Below are positions 36,568 through 45,327 of a stretch of DNA of 58,066 nucleotides, in pieces. The position numbers were made by a program, and so were the translations under genes. Source of the stretch: Balneolales bacterium (GTDB lineage Bacteria; Bacteroidota; Rhodothermia; Balneolales; Natronogracilivirgulaceae); contig SLNO01000093.1 of NCBI GenBank assembly GCA_007132975.1, forward strand, positions 1-58,066, written 5' to 3'. A model generated the notes under the pieces. That model saw nothing but the letters and a program-made list of their open reading frames with translations. It made no database searches and was not told the origin of the DNA. Position 1 is the first letter of the stretch. The number at the start of each line of letters is the position of its first letter.

Positions 36568-37137
36568 ATGAATCCATCAGAGCATATCACACGGCTGCTT
36601 CAGGAGGTATCAGAGGGCGACGCCACGGCTGAAAAACAGCTGGTTGGTATGGTTTACGATGAGCTGTATGTGCTGGCCCAAAAAAACCGCCGTGTCTGGA
36701 ATAATAACGAGACGCTTAACACCACAGCCCTGGTGCATGAAGCCTATCTCAAGCTGATCCAGCAGAAAGAAAAAAATTGGGAAAACAGGGTCCATTTTTA
36801 TGCGGTTGCCTCTAAAGCAATGCGATGCATACTGGTAGACCACGCAAAAAGGCAGAAAACCGACAAGCGTGGTTCCGGGTCGGTAAAAATGCCACTGAAC
36901 GAGATGCTTTTGTGTCCGGCAGAAAAATCGGATGAGGTGATCGCTCTTGACGAGGCGCTCAAACGGCTGGCCAAAATCGATGAATCGCACTCAAGGATTG
37001 TCGAATACCGCTTCTTCTGCGGGTTCAATATCGAGGAGACGGCCGGACTCATGGGGATTTCCCCGGCCACGGTAAAACGGAACTGGAACCTCGCCCGGAC
37101 CTGGCTCTACCGGGAAATCCGGAGCAGCATCACCTGA
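36568..37137 (+). CDS. ECF-like RNA polymerase sigma factor paired with a TPR kinase
   Basis: Starting at the ATG at 36568 gives 189 residues (a TTG at 36556 is possible). Region 2 has TTALVHEAYLKLIQQ and the VHFYAVASKAMRCILVDHAK segment, which is diagnostic of the TIGR02999 class of sigma-70-like factors. Region 4 contains SRIVEYRFFCGFNIEETAGL and the helix-turn-helix SPATVKRNWNLARTWLYRE. Genes of this class are commonly followed by a Ser/Thr kinase with TPRs, as here, which suggests control by phosphorylation rather than by a classical anti-sigma factor. No anti-sigma gene is present. Confidence 0.92.
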   Translation: MNPSEHITRLLQEVSEGDATAEKQLVGMVYDELYVLAQKNRRVWNNNETLNTTALVHEAYLKLIQQKEKNWENRVHFYAVASKAMRCILVDHAKRQKTDKRGSGSVKMPLNEMLLCPAEKSDEVIALDEALKRLAKIDESHSRIVEYRFFCGFNIEETAGLMGISPATVKRNWNLARTWLYREIRSSIT

Positions 37138-37150
37138 ATCCGCCAATTCG

Positions 37151-37289
37151 ATGCTAACAGATAAACCGGGAGGGCAAAACGGAAAAGTCAAAAGCATACT
37201 GGGATCAGCTGGGCAGTCTTTTTGCCGAAGCGTCACTTTTAACCGCTGAGGAGCGGACCACCTTCCTAGATCACCACTGCCAGGACGAC
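37151..37289 (+). other. N-terminal part of the TPR kinase in a broken frame
   Basis: The kinase reading frame is open from 37158 and encodes a family-typical N-terminus before the first in-frame ATG at 37290. WDQLGSLFAEASLLTAEER and then FLDHHCQDD match the W..L..LF..A......R..FLD..C..D pattern seen in TPR kinases. It has no ATG, GTG or TTG. The ATG at 37151, 13 bases after the sigma stop, is in a different frame and meets TGA at 37247. One base too many between them would explain this. See the finding on the frame break. Confidence 0.6.
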
Positions 37290-39932
37290 ATGCTGCGTGC
37301 TGAGCTGGAATCCCTGCTCGAAGTCCATAATCCTTCGGAACAGTATTTCAATGAGCTGGCCGACAGCCTGGTCGGACAGGCGTTTGATCAGATCGGTGAC
37401 CTGCCACCCGACGACGGGATGGTTGGAAACTATCGCATTACAGGTAATATTGGCCGTGGCGGAATGGGTACGGTGTACCTGGCCGAGCGCGCCGACAATG
37501 CTTACGATCGAAAAGTGGCTCTGAAAATCCTGCGCCGCGGGCTTGACACCGACGACATTCTGGCCCGGTTCCAGAGCGAAAGGCAGATCCTGGCACGCCT
37601 CAACCATCCAAACATCACACATATTCTCAATGGCGGGGCAACCGGCGACGGCCGTCCATGGCTGGCCATGGAATATGTGGAGGGAACCCCGATCACGGAA
37701 TATTGTGATGCGAAAAAGCTGTCCATTGATGAAAGGTTGCGGCTTTTTCTTCGGGTGTGCGATGCGGTTCAGTATGCCCATCAGAACCTTGTGATCCACC
37801 GTGACCTGAAGCCATCCAACATCCTTGTGACACCGGAGGGCGTGGTCAAACTGCTTGATTTCGGCATTGCCAAGGTACTGGCCGAGCCGGACAGTCCCGG
37901 TCAGCAGGCTGCCATAACAAAAACCGGGTCGCAGCCGCTTACCCCCGGCTTTGCAAGTCCGGAACAGTTGCTGAATCAGCCGGTCGGGACGGAGAGCGAC
38001 GTCTATTCGCTCGGGTCGCTGCTGTATCTGCTGCTTGCCGGCCGGATGCCGTGGCAGAATAACGGTATTTCGGCGGCAATGGAACGGCTTTCCAAACGGG
38101 AGGATCCGCCTCTTCCCAGCAAGATCGTGGGACGGCAGTTGCTGAAAAGGGGATCGGATGCATCCAGCGCTGACAGCATGCCGGATACAGAAAATAGCAG
38201 GCCGAATGTTGAAATCGCGGATCCGGCGGTTGTTGTTGAACAGCGAGGGACGGACATGCCGCGTCTCAGGCGCCGGCTGAAAGGCGACCTGGACACCATC
38301 ATCCTCACGGCACTCAGGATCGAACCCGAAAGGCGTTATGCGACGGTCAAAGCCTTTGCCGATGATATAAGAAGATATCTGGGGAATCACCCGGTTTCGG
38401 CCCGCCCTGATGGCTGGCAGTATCGCGCAGGGAAGTTCATCAAAAGGCACAAAACGGGGGTGATTGCTGCGGTAATGTTCCCGCTTCTGGCCATCGCCGG
38501 TCTGCTGGTACATGGTGTCCGGATGGAGCTGGAGCGTGACAATGCCCGTATCGCGGCCGAACGCGCCGAACTGGAAGCTGAAAAGGCACAGGAAGTAGCC
38601 GGTTTTCTGACCGGGTTGTTCAGGCAGGCCGATCCTTTTGAAAGATCGGAATCACTGACTGCAATTGAAATGCTGGAGCGTGGCCGGGAGCAATTGTCTG
38701 AAGCGCCTGAACTTACGGAGGTCACCGCAGAGATGGCGGCCGTGCTTGGCAATATCTACTACCGCCTGGGTCGCTATGAGGAAGCCGATGAGTTGTTTTC
38801 GAATGCCATTGAGGTACGATATCACATACTGGGCCATCGTGACATCCCCACATCCCGGATGCTCAGTGATTATGGACTTGTGCTGTCCGCCACAGATCGC
38901 CTTGTGGAAGCCGATTCGTTGTATCAGATATCACTGGAGATTATCCGTGCGACCACCGGCGAAGTTTCCTCGGAAGCATCATCCGTCTACCACAATCTTT
39001 CGTCGCTGTATAACAGTATGAGCCGCTTTGATGAAGCTGAAGCGAAAATAATGCGGGCTATCGAAATACGGCGGCAGATCTATGGCGATCGTTCCCTGGA
39101 GGTTGCAAGCAGTCTGCATCAGCTGGGTATGACCCAGAACCGACGATCCCGTTACAATGAATCGCTGGAATCATTTGGCGAGGCGCTGGATATTCGCCTG
39201 GAATTCATTGGTGAGGAGCACCCTCTTACGCTCACCACAATTGGCAATATTGCCGGGTCACAGGCGTCGCTGGGTGAAAATGAGGAAGCTGAGCAGAGTT
39301 ACTTGCGGGTATTGGATATCCGCCGCCGGATATTCGGCGACCATCATCCGGATGTGGCCGTCAATTTGTACCAGATCGGCATCACACATTGGAACCGCAA
39401 CGATTACGAACAGGCCAGGTACTGGTGGGAGCAGGCCCTGGATGTGCGCCGGGAGGTCTTCGGGCCGCACCACAGCTCGGTTGCCCAGACCATCAACGCC
39501 CTGGCGGCGCTTAGCTGGCGTGCCCATGACTTGGAGCATGCCCTCGAGATGCTCACCGAGGCCGAACAGATCTACCGTGCCATTCACGGCGACGAGCACC
39601 AGCAGGTGGCCCTGATCATCAACAACCGGGCTACCACCGTTTCCGAACTGGGGCGGCTCGACGAGGCCGAGGCCCTATACCGCGAAGCTCTGGCCATGCG
39701 GGTCCGCCTGCTCGGCGAACATCACAACGAAACTGCGAACACGATACGGTCTCTCAGCCGTACAATCACTGTCAGCAACCGCTGGGACGAAGCCGAGGAG
39801 CTGATGATGCGGGCGCTGGCGGCTTATCAGGCCATCTATCCGGAGGACCATGCCGAGGTGATCGAGACGCGGAACCTTTTAGAGAGAATACGTGTCAGGA
39901 GGGAAGAGTACCAGTCTGGTATTCAGGATTAA
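37290..39932 (+). CDS. Membrane Ser/Thr protein kinase with C-terminal TPR repeats
   Basis: This is 880 residues from the first in-frame ATG, though the conserved N-terminus extends upstream. The kinase domain has the glycine loop GRGGMGTVYLA, ATP-site Lys79 in ALKIL, HRDLKPSN with catalytic Asp172, Asp190 of DFG, and TPGFASPEQLL. A spacer and one transmembrane helix (about 389-410, VIAAVMFPLLAIAGLLVHGV) follow. A charged coiled-coil-like stretch (ERDNARIAAERAELEAEKAQ) leads to about ten TPR-like repeats to residue 865. The kinase would be cytoplasmic and the TPRs on the other side of the membrane. It probably controls the adjacent sigma factor by phosphorylation; that link is inferred from gene order. 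Confidence 0.92.
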   Translation: MLRAELESLLEVHNPSEQYFNELADSLVGQAFDQIGDLPPDDGMVGNYRITGNIGRGGMGTVYLAERADNAYDRKVALKILRRGLDTDDILARFQSERQILARLNHPNITHILNGGATGDGRPWLAMEYVEGTPITEYCDAKKLSIDERLRLFLRVCDAVQYAHQNLVIHRDLKPSNILVTPEGVVKLLDFGIAKVLAEPDSPGQQAAITKTGSQPLTPGFASPEQLLNQPVGTESDVYSLGSLLYLLLAGRMPWQNNGISAAMERLSKREDPPLPSKIVGRQLLKRGSDASSADSMPDTENSRPNVEIADPAVVVEQRGTDMPRLRRRLKGDLDTIILTALRIEPERRYATVKAFADDIRRYLGNHPVSARPDGWQYRAGKFIKRHKTGVIAAVMFPLLAIAGLLVHGVRMELERDNARIAAERAELEAEKAQEVAGFLTGLFRQADPFERSESLTAIEMLERGREQLSEAPELTEVTAEMAAVLGNIYYRLGRYEEADELFSNAIEVRYHILGHRDIPTSRMLSDYGLVLSATDRLVEADSLYQISLEIIRATTGEVSSEASSVYHNLSSLYNSMSRFDEAEAKIMRAIEIRRQIYGDRSLEVASSLHQLGMTQNRRSRYNESLESFGEALDIRLEFIGEEHPLTLTTIGNIAGSQASLGENEEAEQSYLRVLDIRRRIFGDHHPDVAVNLYQIGITHWNRNDYEQARYWWEQALDVRREVFGPHHSSVAQTINALAALSWRAHDLEHALEMLTEAEQIYRAIHGDEHQQVALIINNRATTVSELGRLDEAEALYREALAMRVRLLGEHHNETANTIRSLSRTITVSNRWDEAEELMMRALAAYQAIYPEDHAEVIETRNLLERIRVRREEYQSGIQD

Positions 39933-40040
39933 GGCATTTTTTTTCGGTCGTGATCCAATCTGTGTGAAAAAATCGTATTAAGGGCAGTTGCAATTTCAGG
40001 GTAGTCCAACTGACTAAAATACGAACAGGAGTACGATCGA

Positions 40041-41444
40041 ATGAGGGCGACATTTTCTTTACTGGCGATGCTGGCTGCGCTTGCCTGTCTGCCAATATCT
40101 GCCGAAGCAACCCCTGGCCGTGAAGCCAATTGCAGTGGCATTCCTTCAATGCTGCTCGACCAGGAAGCATCCTTGTCATCCATAAAAGAAGGGGCGGTAA
40201 ATGTCACTTCACGCTCCCGGAGACAGGACAGAACCGCCAATCTGCAAAATTATAGCCAAATCGCTCAAGCTTCCGGCACCACTTTCATCGAATACGTTGA
40301 ACAGCAATGGACAGGTTCGCAGTGGAGGGATGTCGAAAGGCTGTCAGTGACCTTCGACAGTGAAGACAGAACCACAGAAGAGACATACCAGCTATTTCGG
40401 AATAACAATTGGGTAAATGAAGAACGCTATTTGTACGAATACGACGGACAGAAAACATATCCTACCGTGCAGACCTATCAAACCTGGAGTTCCGGGCAGT
40501 GGGTCACTGAACTTGTGGAAACAGCGGTTGTAAATGAAAACAATCTTCCGGTCGAGATCATCATCGAAGACTTGACAGACCCATGGGACATTATCAAAGA
40601 TCGTGAAGTTATCAGCTATGATCATGCTGGAAGGATCATACAGGTACTCCTGTATTTAGATGATTGGATTGATGGTGGATGGGAACTCGACAGCAGGATC
40701 AGGTGGACCTACAGTGAATACGGGGTCCTCCTCAGTATAATCAGTGAGTATTATAATGGAAACTGGACTGCGGACGCACAAACCCTGTATTACTACGATG
40801 ATGAGTTCAACAACATCAGGCAAGTCACACAGATCAATGTCTTCACCTGGAGAAATTTGAACCGCTCAATGTATGTGTACGACAAACAGGGCAATCAAAT
40901 CGAAAGGACAAGCCAATTCTGGAGCAATAGCAGATGGACGAATCTGAGCAAGACCGAAACAGAATACAAGCATGGCTGCTATCCATTGCATGAAATACGT
41001 TTTTCGGGTTCGTTTGACGGCTGGCTCCCTTCAACAAAGAACATTTTTACCTTCGGTATAGATGGTATTATGACACTCATCCTCACCCAGGAACGGATCG
41101 GGTCGGATTGGGAGGATGTGAGAAGGATCATTTTTGGGGATGCGCCGCCAACCGATGCCACTTATGATGATCTGCTGCCGGTTCGTTTCGAATTGAAACA
41201 AAACTATCCGAATCCGTTCAACCCGTCCACCAACATAGTTTTTTCGCTTCCCCACAGCGATCATGTGTCGCTCTCCGTGTATGACCTGCTTGGGAGGAAC
41301 GTGGTCCGTCTGGTGGATGGACCTATGCGGGAAGGTGATCATTCGATCTATTTCGATGCGGCCGGCCTCACCAGCGGCGTCTATATCTACCGTCTCTCGG
41401 TTGGTGATCATACCGAATCACGATACATGACCCTGCTCAAATAA
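40041..41444 (+). CDS. T9SS-secreted protein with W-x-x-G-x-W repeats
   Basis: This 467-residue protein has a signal peptide cleaved near residue 23 (ISAEA). From about residue 75 to 360 there are repeats of roughly 38 residues with patterns such as QQWTGSQWRDVERL, NNWVNEERYLYEYD, GGWELDSRIRWTYSE, NGNWTADAQTLYYYDDEFNN and NSRWTNLSKTETEY. These resemble YD/RHS-like strand repeats of secreted Bacteroidota proteins. The T9SS tail begins at about 387 (QNYPNPFNPST) and ends in LLK. It is the first of five consecutive T9SS genes after the kinase. The function is unknown; an adhesive or structural surface role is plausible. Confidence 0.85.
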   Translation: MRATFSLLAMLAALACLPISAEATPGREANCSGIPSMLLDQEASLSSIKEGAVNVTSRSRRQDRTANLQNYSQIAQASGTTFIEYVEQQWTGSQWRDVERLSVTFDSEDRTTEETYQLFRNNNWVNEERYLYEYDGQKTYPTVQTYQTWSSGQWVTELVETAVVNENNLPVEIIIEDLTDPWDIIKDREVISYDHAGRIIQVLLYLDDWIDGGWELDSRIRWTYSEYGVLLSIISEYYNGNWTADAQTLYYYDDEFNNIRQVTQINVFTWRNLNRSMYVYDKQGNQIERTSQFWSNSRWTNLSKTETEYKHGCYPLHEIRFSGSFDGWLPSTKNIFTFGIDGIMTLILTQERIGSDWEDVRRIIFGDAPPTDATYDDLLPVRFELKQNYPNPFNPSTNIVFSLPHSDHVSLSVYDLLGRNVVRLVDGPMREGDHSIYFDAAGLTSGVYIYRLSVGDHTESRYMTLLK

Positions 41445-41459
41445 GCTGAGACTACGATT

Positions 41460-43784
41460 ATGGATAACACATTGAAATTGATCAGAACAGGACTTCTGCT
41501 GACGCTGGTTTCGATACTTTCGATCCATTCAGCGGTTCAGTCACAGCTTTTGAACCTTCATAAGGATGTTGGATGGGCATTCCATGAAAATCTGACAAAG
41601 GAACGTTTCGACGCTTTGTTCCTTAGATACTCCGAAATGGATTACATACTCATCGATGTGGAGACCTATCGCTGCGGTTTGATCATCCGCCACTCCATGG
41701 TTTGGCAGCAAAACACCTACGGTACAAACTGGGCGGCACATGTCGCAATGACCCTGGAGGAGTTCAGCCAGTACAGAGAAGTGTACGAAACCGGGATGGA
41801 TTTCCGACTGTACGATATCGAAGTTTTCTGGGAAGCTGGCTCCGAGATTCTTTATTCGGCTATCTGGATTGAAAATGACGAAGATTTGTCATGGAGTGTC
41901 CGGTTCGACATGACCGAATCCGATTTTACAGATGAGCGGAACCAGCAAATTAGCAATGGCTTCAGGCCGGTGGATGTGGAGCTTTATGACACTCCGGACG
42001 GCTTGCGGATAGCCGCGCTCTGGATTGAAAACCATGAAGATGCTCATTGGTTTTACTATCATGATCTTACTTCCGCTGAATTTCAGGGTCTTGTGGATCA
42101 GTATGATGAGGAGTACAGGGTTCTGGATCACGAAGCCTATCTGGTTGATGGAGAGCAACGATTTGCCGGGATATGGGAGCAGCGTCCACCGAACCGCCTG
42201 TTTATTTCAGAAGCAGGATTGAGCGAATGGGGATTCGCGAACGCTCAAAACAGATATATAGACCTGGGGTATAGGCAGCTCGATTTCGAATATTTGGAGC
42301 ATGAGACCGTCCCGTACTATGGCGGCATCTGGGTGGATAATGATTTACAGTTGTTCAGTGTAAATAACGAATTCACGGGATTGTTCGATGGCATTCATGA
42401 TATGATCGCCAATTATGGCATCGTGTACGGAATTCCTGGTATTTCAGTGGCTATTAACCTGAATGGAAATATGGTGTATGTTGGCGGACACGGAAATGCA
42501 AGGGAAACGCAAGAGGACTTGCTAATGATTCTGGCACACGGAAGAACCGTCTATCCCACCGCATCCGTGTCCAAAGTGATAGCAGCAACGCTCGCCGCCA
42601 AACTGGAAGCTGAGGGGCAGTTGAGTGACGGAACCGCTGTCGACCTCGATCTGTCAAGAGAGACGCGTTTTTATCTGCCGGATGCCCCGTCGCACCATAC
42701 ACACACGCTGGAACAGCTGCTGGCGCATCTCGGCTGTGTAGCTCACTGGGATACGTCCAGTACGAATAGCATTACTATTCCACGGTCAAGTTCACCATTT
42801 GAAAGTGCAACGGAATGGGTGGAATCCATTTGGGATATAGGCCTGGTTGAGAACTGTGTTGTCGGCCAGGACAGGAATTATTCCACGGCCAGCTTCTCTT
42901 TCGTGGGTGCGGCGTTGGAGTCGCTCACTGGCCGGACGGATTATCAACTGATTGAAGATGAGATAGCCAATCAATTCGACCTGGGTTCCATCCGTGCTCA
43001 TTTTCCCGGCGGTTACAGTCAAAGCAACCCATTGCGGGCAGACCCCTTCAGCAGAAACAACGCCCGTCTTCCCTCACACTACAATACAAGCGGAACACTG
43101 TTTGGGGGAGGTATTGAGGCCAATGTGGTGGATCTGGCAAAGTTTGGATGGCTGGTGATAAATGGAGAGATCGTATCGGATGAAGTCCGTGATAACAGGC
43201 TATTGCAACCTGTTGTTGAGAACTGTAATACACCAGGCTTCGGAATTTGCAGCAACGGACTGGGCTGGCTTATCCAGGTAAGGAACAACAGAAGGGCGGC
43301 ATCACATGGCGGCACAGGCGCCGCCTCAGGTGCTTACCTGCGAATATATCCCGATGACGGACTCACCATTGCCATGCTGTCAAACCGGGTCATGTCAGAT
43401 TCCCTCGGTAACAGGGATGGTCTGACAAGCGACCTGGCCAGCCTGATCTTCGATCACCCGCTCATAGAGAAACAGCAAGCGCTCATCAGTGGCCGGCGCG
43501 ATGAGATCAAAGATGCCCCGGATAATTTTAAACTCATGCAAAATTATCCCAATCCGTTCAATCCAACCACAACGGTACCGTTTTCAGTGCCGGAAGATAT
43601 GGATGCGAGGCTTGCGGTCTATAATCTGCTGGGGCAGGAAGTCGCTGTGCTGGTGGATGGCCGGGTCACGGCGGGATACCACGCCGCGGAGTTTGATGCG
43701 ACCCGGCTCTCAAGTGGTGTATACATCTACAGATTGAGTACAGGTGGTCGTAGCGTGAACCGCAAAATGCTCCTGGTAAAATAA
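41460..43784 (+). CDS. T9SS-secreted serine beta-lactamase-like hydrolase with N-terminal tandem repeats
   Basis: This is a 774-residue protein. After a signal peptide, residues about 30-300 hold roughly five repeats of 45-50 residues (LTKERFDALFLRYSEMDYIL, MTLEEFSQYREVYETGMDFR, MTESDFTDERNQQISNGFRP, LTSAEFQGLVDQYDEEYRVL). These resemble the BTRD-type repeats of polyglycine-hydrolase-like proteins. Residues about 310-660 are a class C/DD-peptidase-like domain with SVSK (Ser369, Lys372), YST (Tyr474) and HGGTG (His616). The T9SS tail starts at about 697. The hydrolase motif set looks complete, except Thr replaces Asn in the usual YxN. It could act on peptides or cell-wall-type substrates outside the cell; antibiotic resistance is not implied. 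Confidence 0.88.
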   Translation: MDNTLKLIRTGLLLTLVSILSIHSAVQSQLLNLHKDVGWAFHENLTKERFDALFLRYSEMDYILIDVETYRCGLIIRHSMVWQQNTYGTNWAAHVAMTLEEFSQYREVYETGMDFRLYDIEVFWEAGSEILYSAIWIENDEDLSWSVRFDMTESDFTDERNQQISNGFRPVDVELYDTPDGLRIAALWIENHEDAHWFYYHDLTSAEFQGLVDQYDEEYRVLDHEAYLVDGEQRFAGIWEQRPPNRLFISEAGLSEWGFANAQNRYIDLGYRQLDFEYLEHETVPYYGGIWVDNDLQLFSVNNEFTGLFDGIHDMIANYGIVYGIPGISVAINLNGNMVYVGGHGNARETQEDLLMILAHGRTVYPTASVSKVIAATLAAKLEAEGQLSDGTAVDLDLSRETRFYLPDAPSHHTHTLEQLLAHLGCVAHWDTSSTNSITIPRSSSPFESATEWVESIWDIGLVENCVVGQDRNYSTASFSFVGAALESLTGRTDYQLIEDEIANQFDLGSIRAHFPGGYSQSNPLRADPFSRNNARLPSHYNTSGTLFGGGIEANVVDLAKFGWLVINGEIVSDEVRDNRLLQPVVENCNTPGFGICSNGLGWLIQVRNNRRAASHGGTGAASGAYLRIYPDDGLTIAMLSNRVMSDSLGNRDGLTSDLASLIFDHPLIEKQQALISGRRDEIKDAPDNFKLMQNYPNPFNPTTTVPFSVPEDMDARLAVYNLLGQEVAVLVDGRVTAGYHAAEFDATRLSSGVYIYRLSTGGRSVNRKMLLVK

Positions 43785-43833
43785 AAGCGCTCTTCCCGCT
43801 GACATCCCAAACGAATCACACAACCATCAAACC

Positions 43834-45237
43834 ATGAGATTGCTGCTACTGGTATCCACAATACTATGCTGTGCCTCGGTGCTCCACGCCCAGCAAAACC
43901 GATACATCGCCACGGGTGGCAGCGACAGCGGAAATACCTGCGCCGATGCCGCATCGCCATGTCAGACGATCGCACACACACTGGAAGAAGCCGCAGCGGG
44001 CGATACCCTGAATGTTGCAGCCGGTACGTACACCGAAACGATGACCATCACAAAACGTATCACCATCCGGGGTGAGGGGGCTGAAAATACCATTATCCAG
44101 GCGCACGAGGAGCCGGGCCAGGCGGACGGACGGGTGATCAATGTGCGTCCGGCATCCCAGATGGTGATCATTGAGGGAGTGACCATCCGGCACGGGAATG
44201 CCACCGGGTTCAGCGATAGCGGCTGGGGTGGTGGGATATTCGTCGAGAGATCCGACCTGCATTTACACAATGCCCGCGTCATCGACAATACGGCCTCGCG
44301 CGGCGGCGGCATCTACATTTCGAGCAGCTCCCCCAGGCTTGTGAATGTGGAGATCCTCCGAAATGAAGCTACCCAGGCGGCCCAGGGCGGAGGCGGCATG
44401 TTCATTACGGCCAGCACAAGCGCTCCGGTGCTGATTAACACCGTGATCTTTGGCAACAAGGGTCAATATGGCGGCGGAATATATATGAACAACGACAGCC
44501 GTCCAGAGCTCATCAATGCGACCATAAGCGGCAATGAAGCAGAATACGGGGGTGGGCTCTACATTTGGCTGGGCGCGCACGCCACCCTAACCAACACCAT
44601 ACTCTGGGGCAACGAAGCCGATGAACTGGGCAACGAAATCTACAATGCCACCAGCGGCTCGGCCGAACTATCACACAGCCTTTATCGCAACGGGCCCGAT
44701 GACATAAACGAAGGAGGAGGATTCGATCTCATCGCGGGCAATCTCACCTCCGATCCGCTGTTTCGAAATGCTGAAGCGGGCAACCTGAGACTCCGGGCCG
44801 GATCGCCCGCCATCCTGACAGGAAGCAGCGCACCCTACAGCGAAACCGGAGCGGCCTTTGGTGTATTCACCGACCCGGATGGCAACGATCGCATATTCGG
44901 CGATGCAGTCGATATGGGCGCCTATGAGTTCGACGGGGCAGCCAGTTCGGTTGAGCGTCTGGCGGATGTGCCGTCGGGCGTGGTTTTGCATCAGAATTAT
45001 CCCAACCCGTTCAACCCGGCAACCACAATAGGGTTCTACCTGCCAGAGACGTCCGATATCCGGCTGTCCGTACATGATCTGCTGGGAAGAGAAGTTGGGA
45101 TCCTGGCACAGGGTCCGGCAGCCCCTGGTGAGCATTCCGTCGTCTTCGATGCGTCCCAGCTCCCGGGCGGAGTCTACATGTATCGTTTGACAGCAGGCAG
45201 CCATGCTGTGACCCGCAAGCTGACCCTTGTTAAGTGA
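43834..45237 (+). CDS. T9SS-secreted right-handed beta-helix protein
   Basis: This 467-residue protein has a signal peptide (residues 1-19, ending LHAQ). Residues 22-355 have the start of a pectate-lyase/DUF1565-like helix: RYIATGGSDSGNTCADAASP, TLNVAAGTYTE, RITIRGEGAENTIIQ. Parallel beta-helix rungs follow (GGGIYISSSSPRLVNVEILRN, GGGMFITASTSAPVLINTVI, GGGIYMNNDSRPELINATIS). The choice-of-anchor-Q-like end (DPDGNDRIFGDAVDMGAYEF) precedes the T9SS tail at about 387. Such proteins bind or cleave polysaccharides. No catalytic residues of a known lyase family are recognisable, so it may be a binding or structural protein. Confidence 0.87.
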   Translation: MRLLLLVSTILCCASVLHAQQNRYIATGGSDSGNTCADAASPCQTIAHTLEEAAAGDTLNVAAGTYTETMTITKRITIRGEGAENTIIQAHEEPGQADGRVINVRPASQMVIIEGVTIRHGNATGFSDSGWGGGIFVERSDLHLHNARVIDNTASRGGGIYISSSSPRLVNVEILRNEATQAAQGGGGMFITASTSAPVLINTVIFGNKGQYGGGIYMNNDSRPELINATISGNEAEYGGGLYIWLGAHATLTNTILWGNEADELGNEIYNATSGSAELSHSLYRNGPDDINEGGGFDLIAGNLTSDPLFRNAEAGNLRLRAGSPAILTGSSAPYSETGAAFGVFTDPDGNDRIFGDAVDMGAYEFDGAASSVERLADVPSGVVLHQNYPNPFNPATTIGFYLPETSDIRLSVHDLLGREVGILAQGPAAPGEHSVVFDASQLPGGVYMYRLTAGSHAVTRKLTLVK

Positions 45238-45327
45238 CAAATTTGGCGATTAATCACTCCCGGAAGCAAAAGAATAAAACCCTGAAACAGATTCTATGTG
45301 ACATTGTGAATCAAAAACTTTAAACAC

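Noticed and set aside
41460-43784. Calling the T9SS hydrolase an antibiotic-resistance beta-lactamase
   Set aside because: The motifs fit the wider serine-hydrolase/DD-peptidase family; fusion to a T9SS tail and repeats argues against a resistance role.
43834-45237. Calling the beta-helix protein a pectate lyase
   Set aside because: The fold pattern is visible but no catalytic residues of a known lyase family can be seen.
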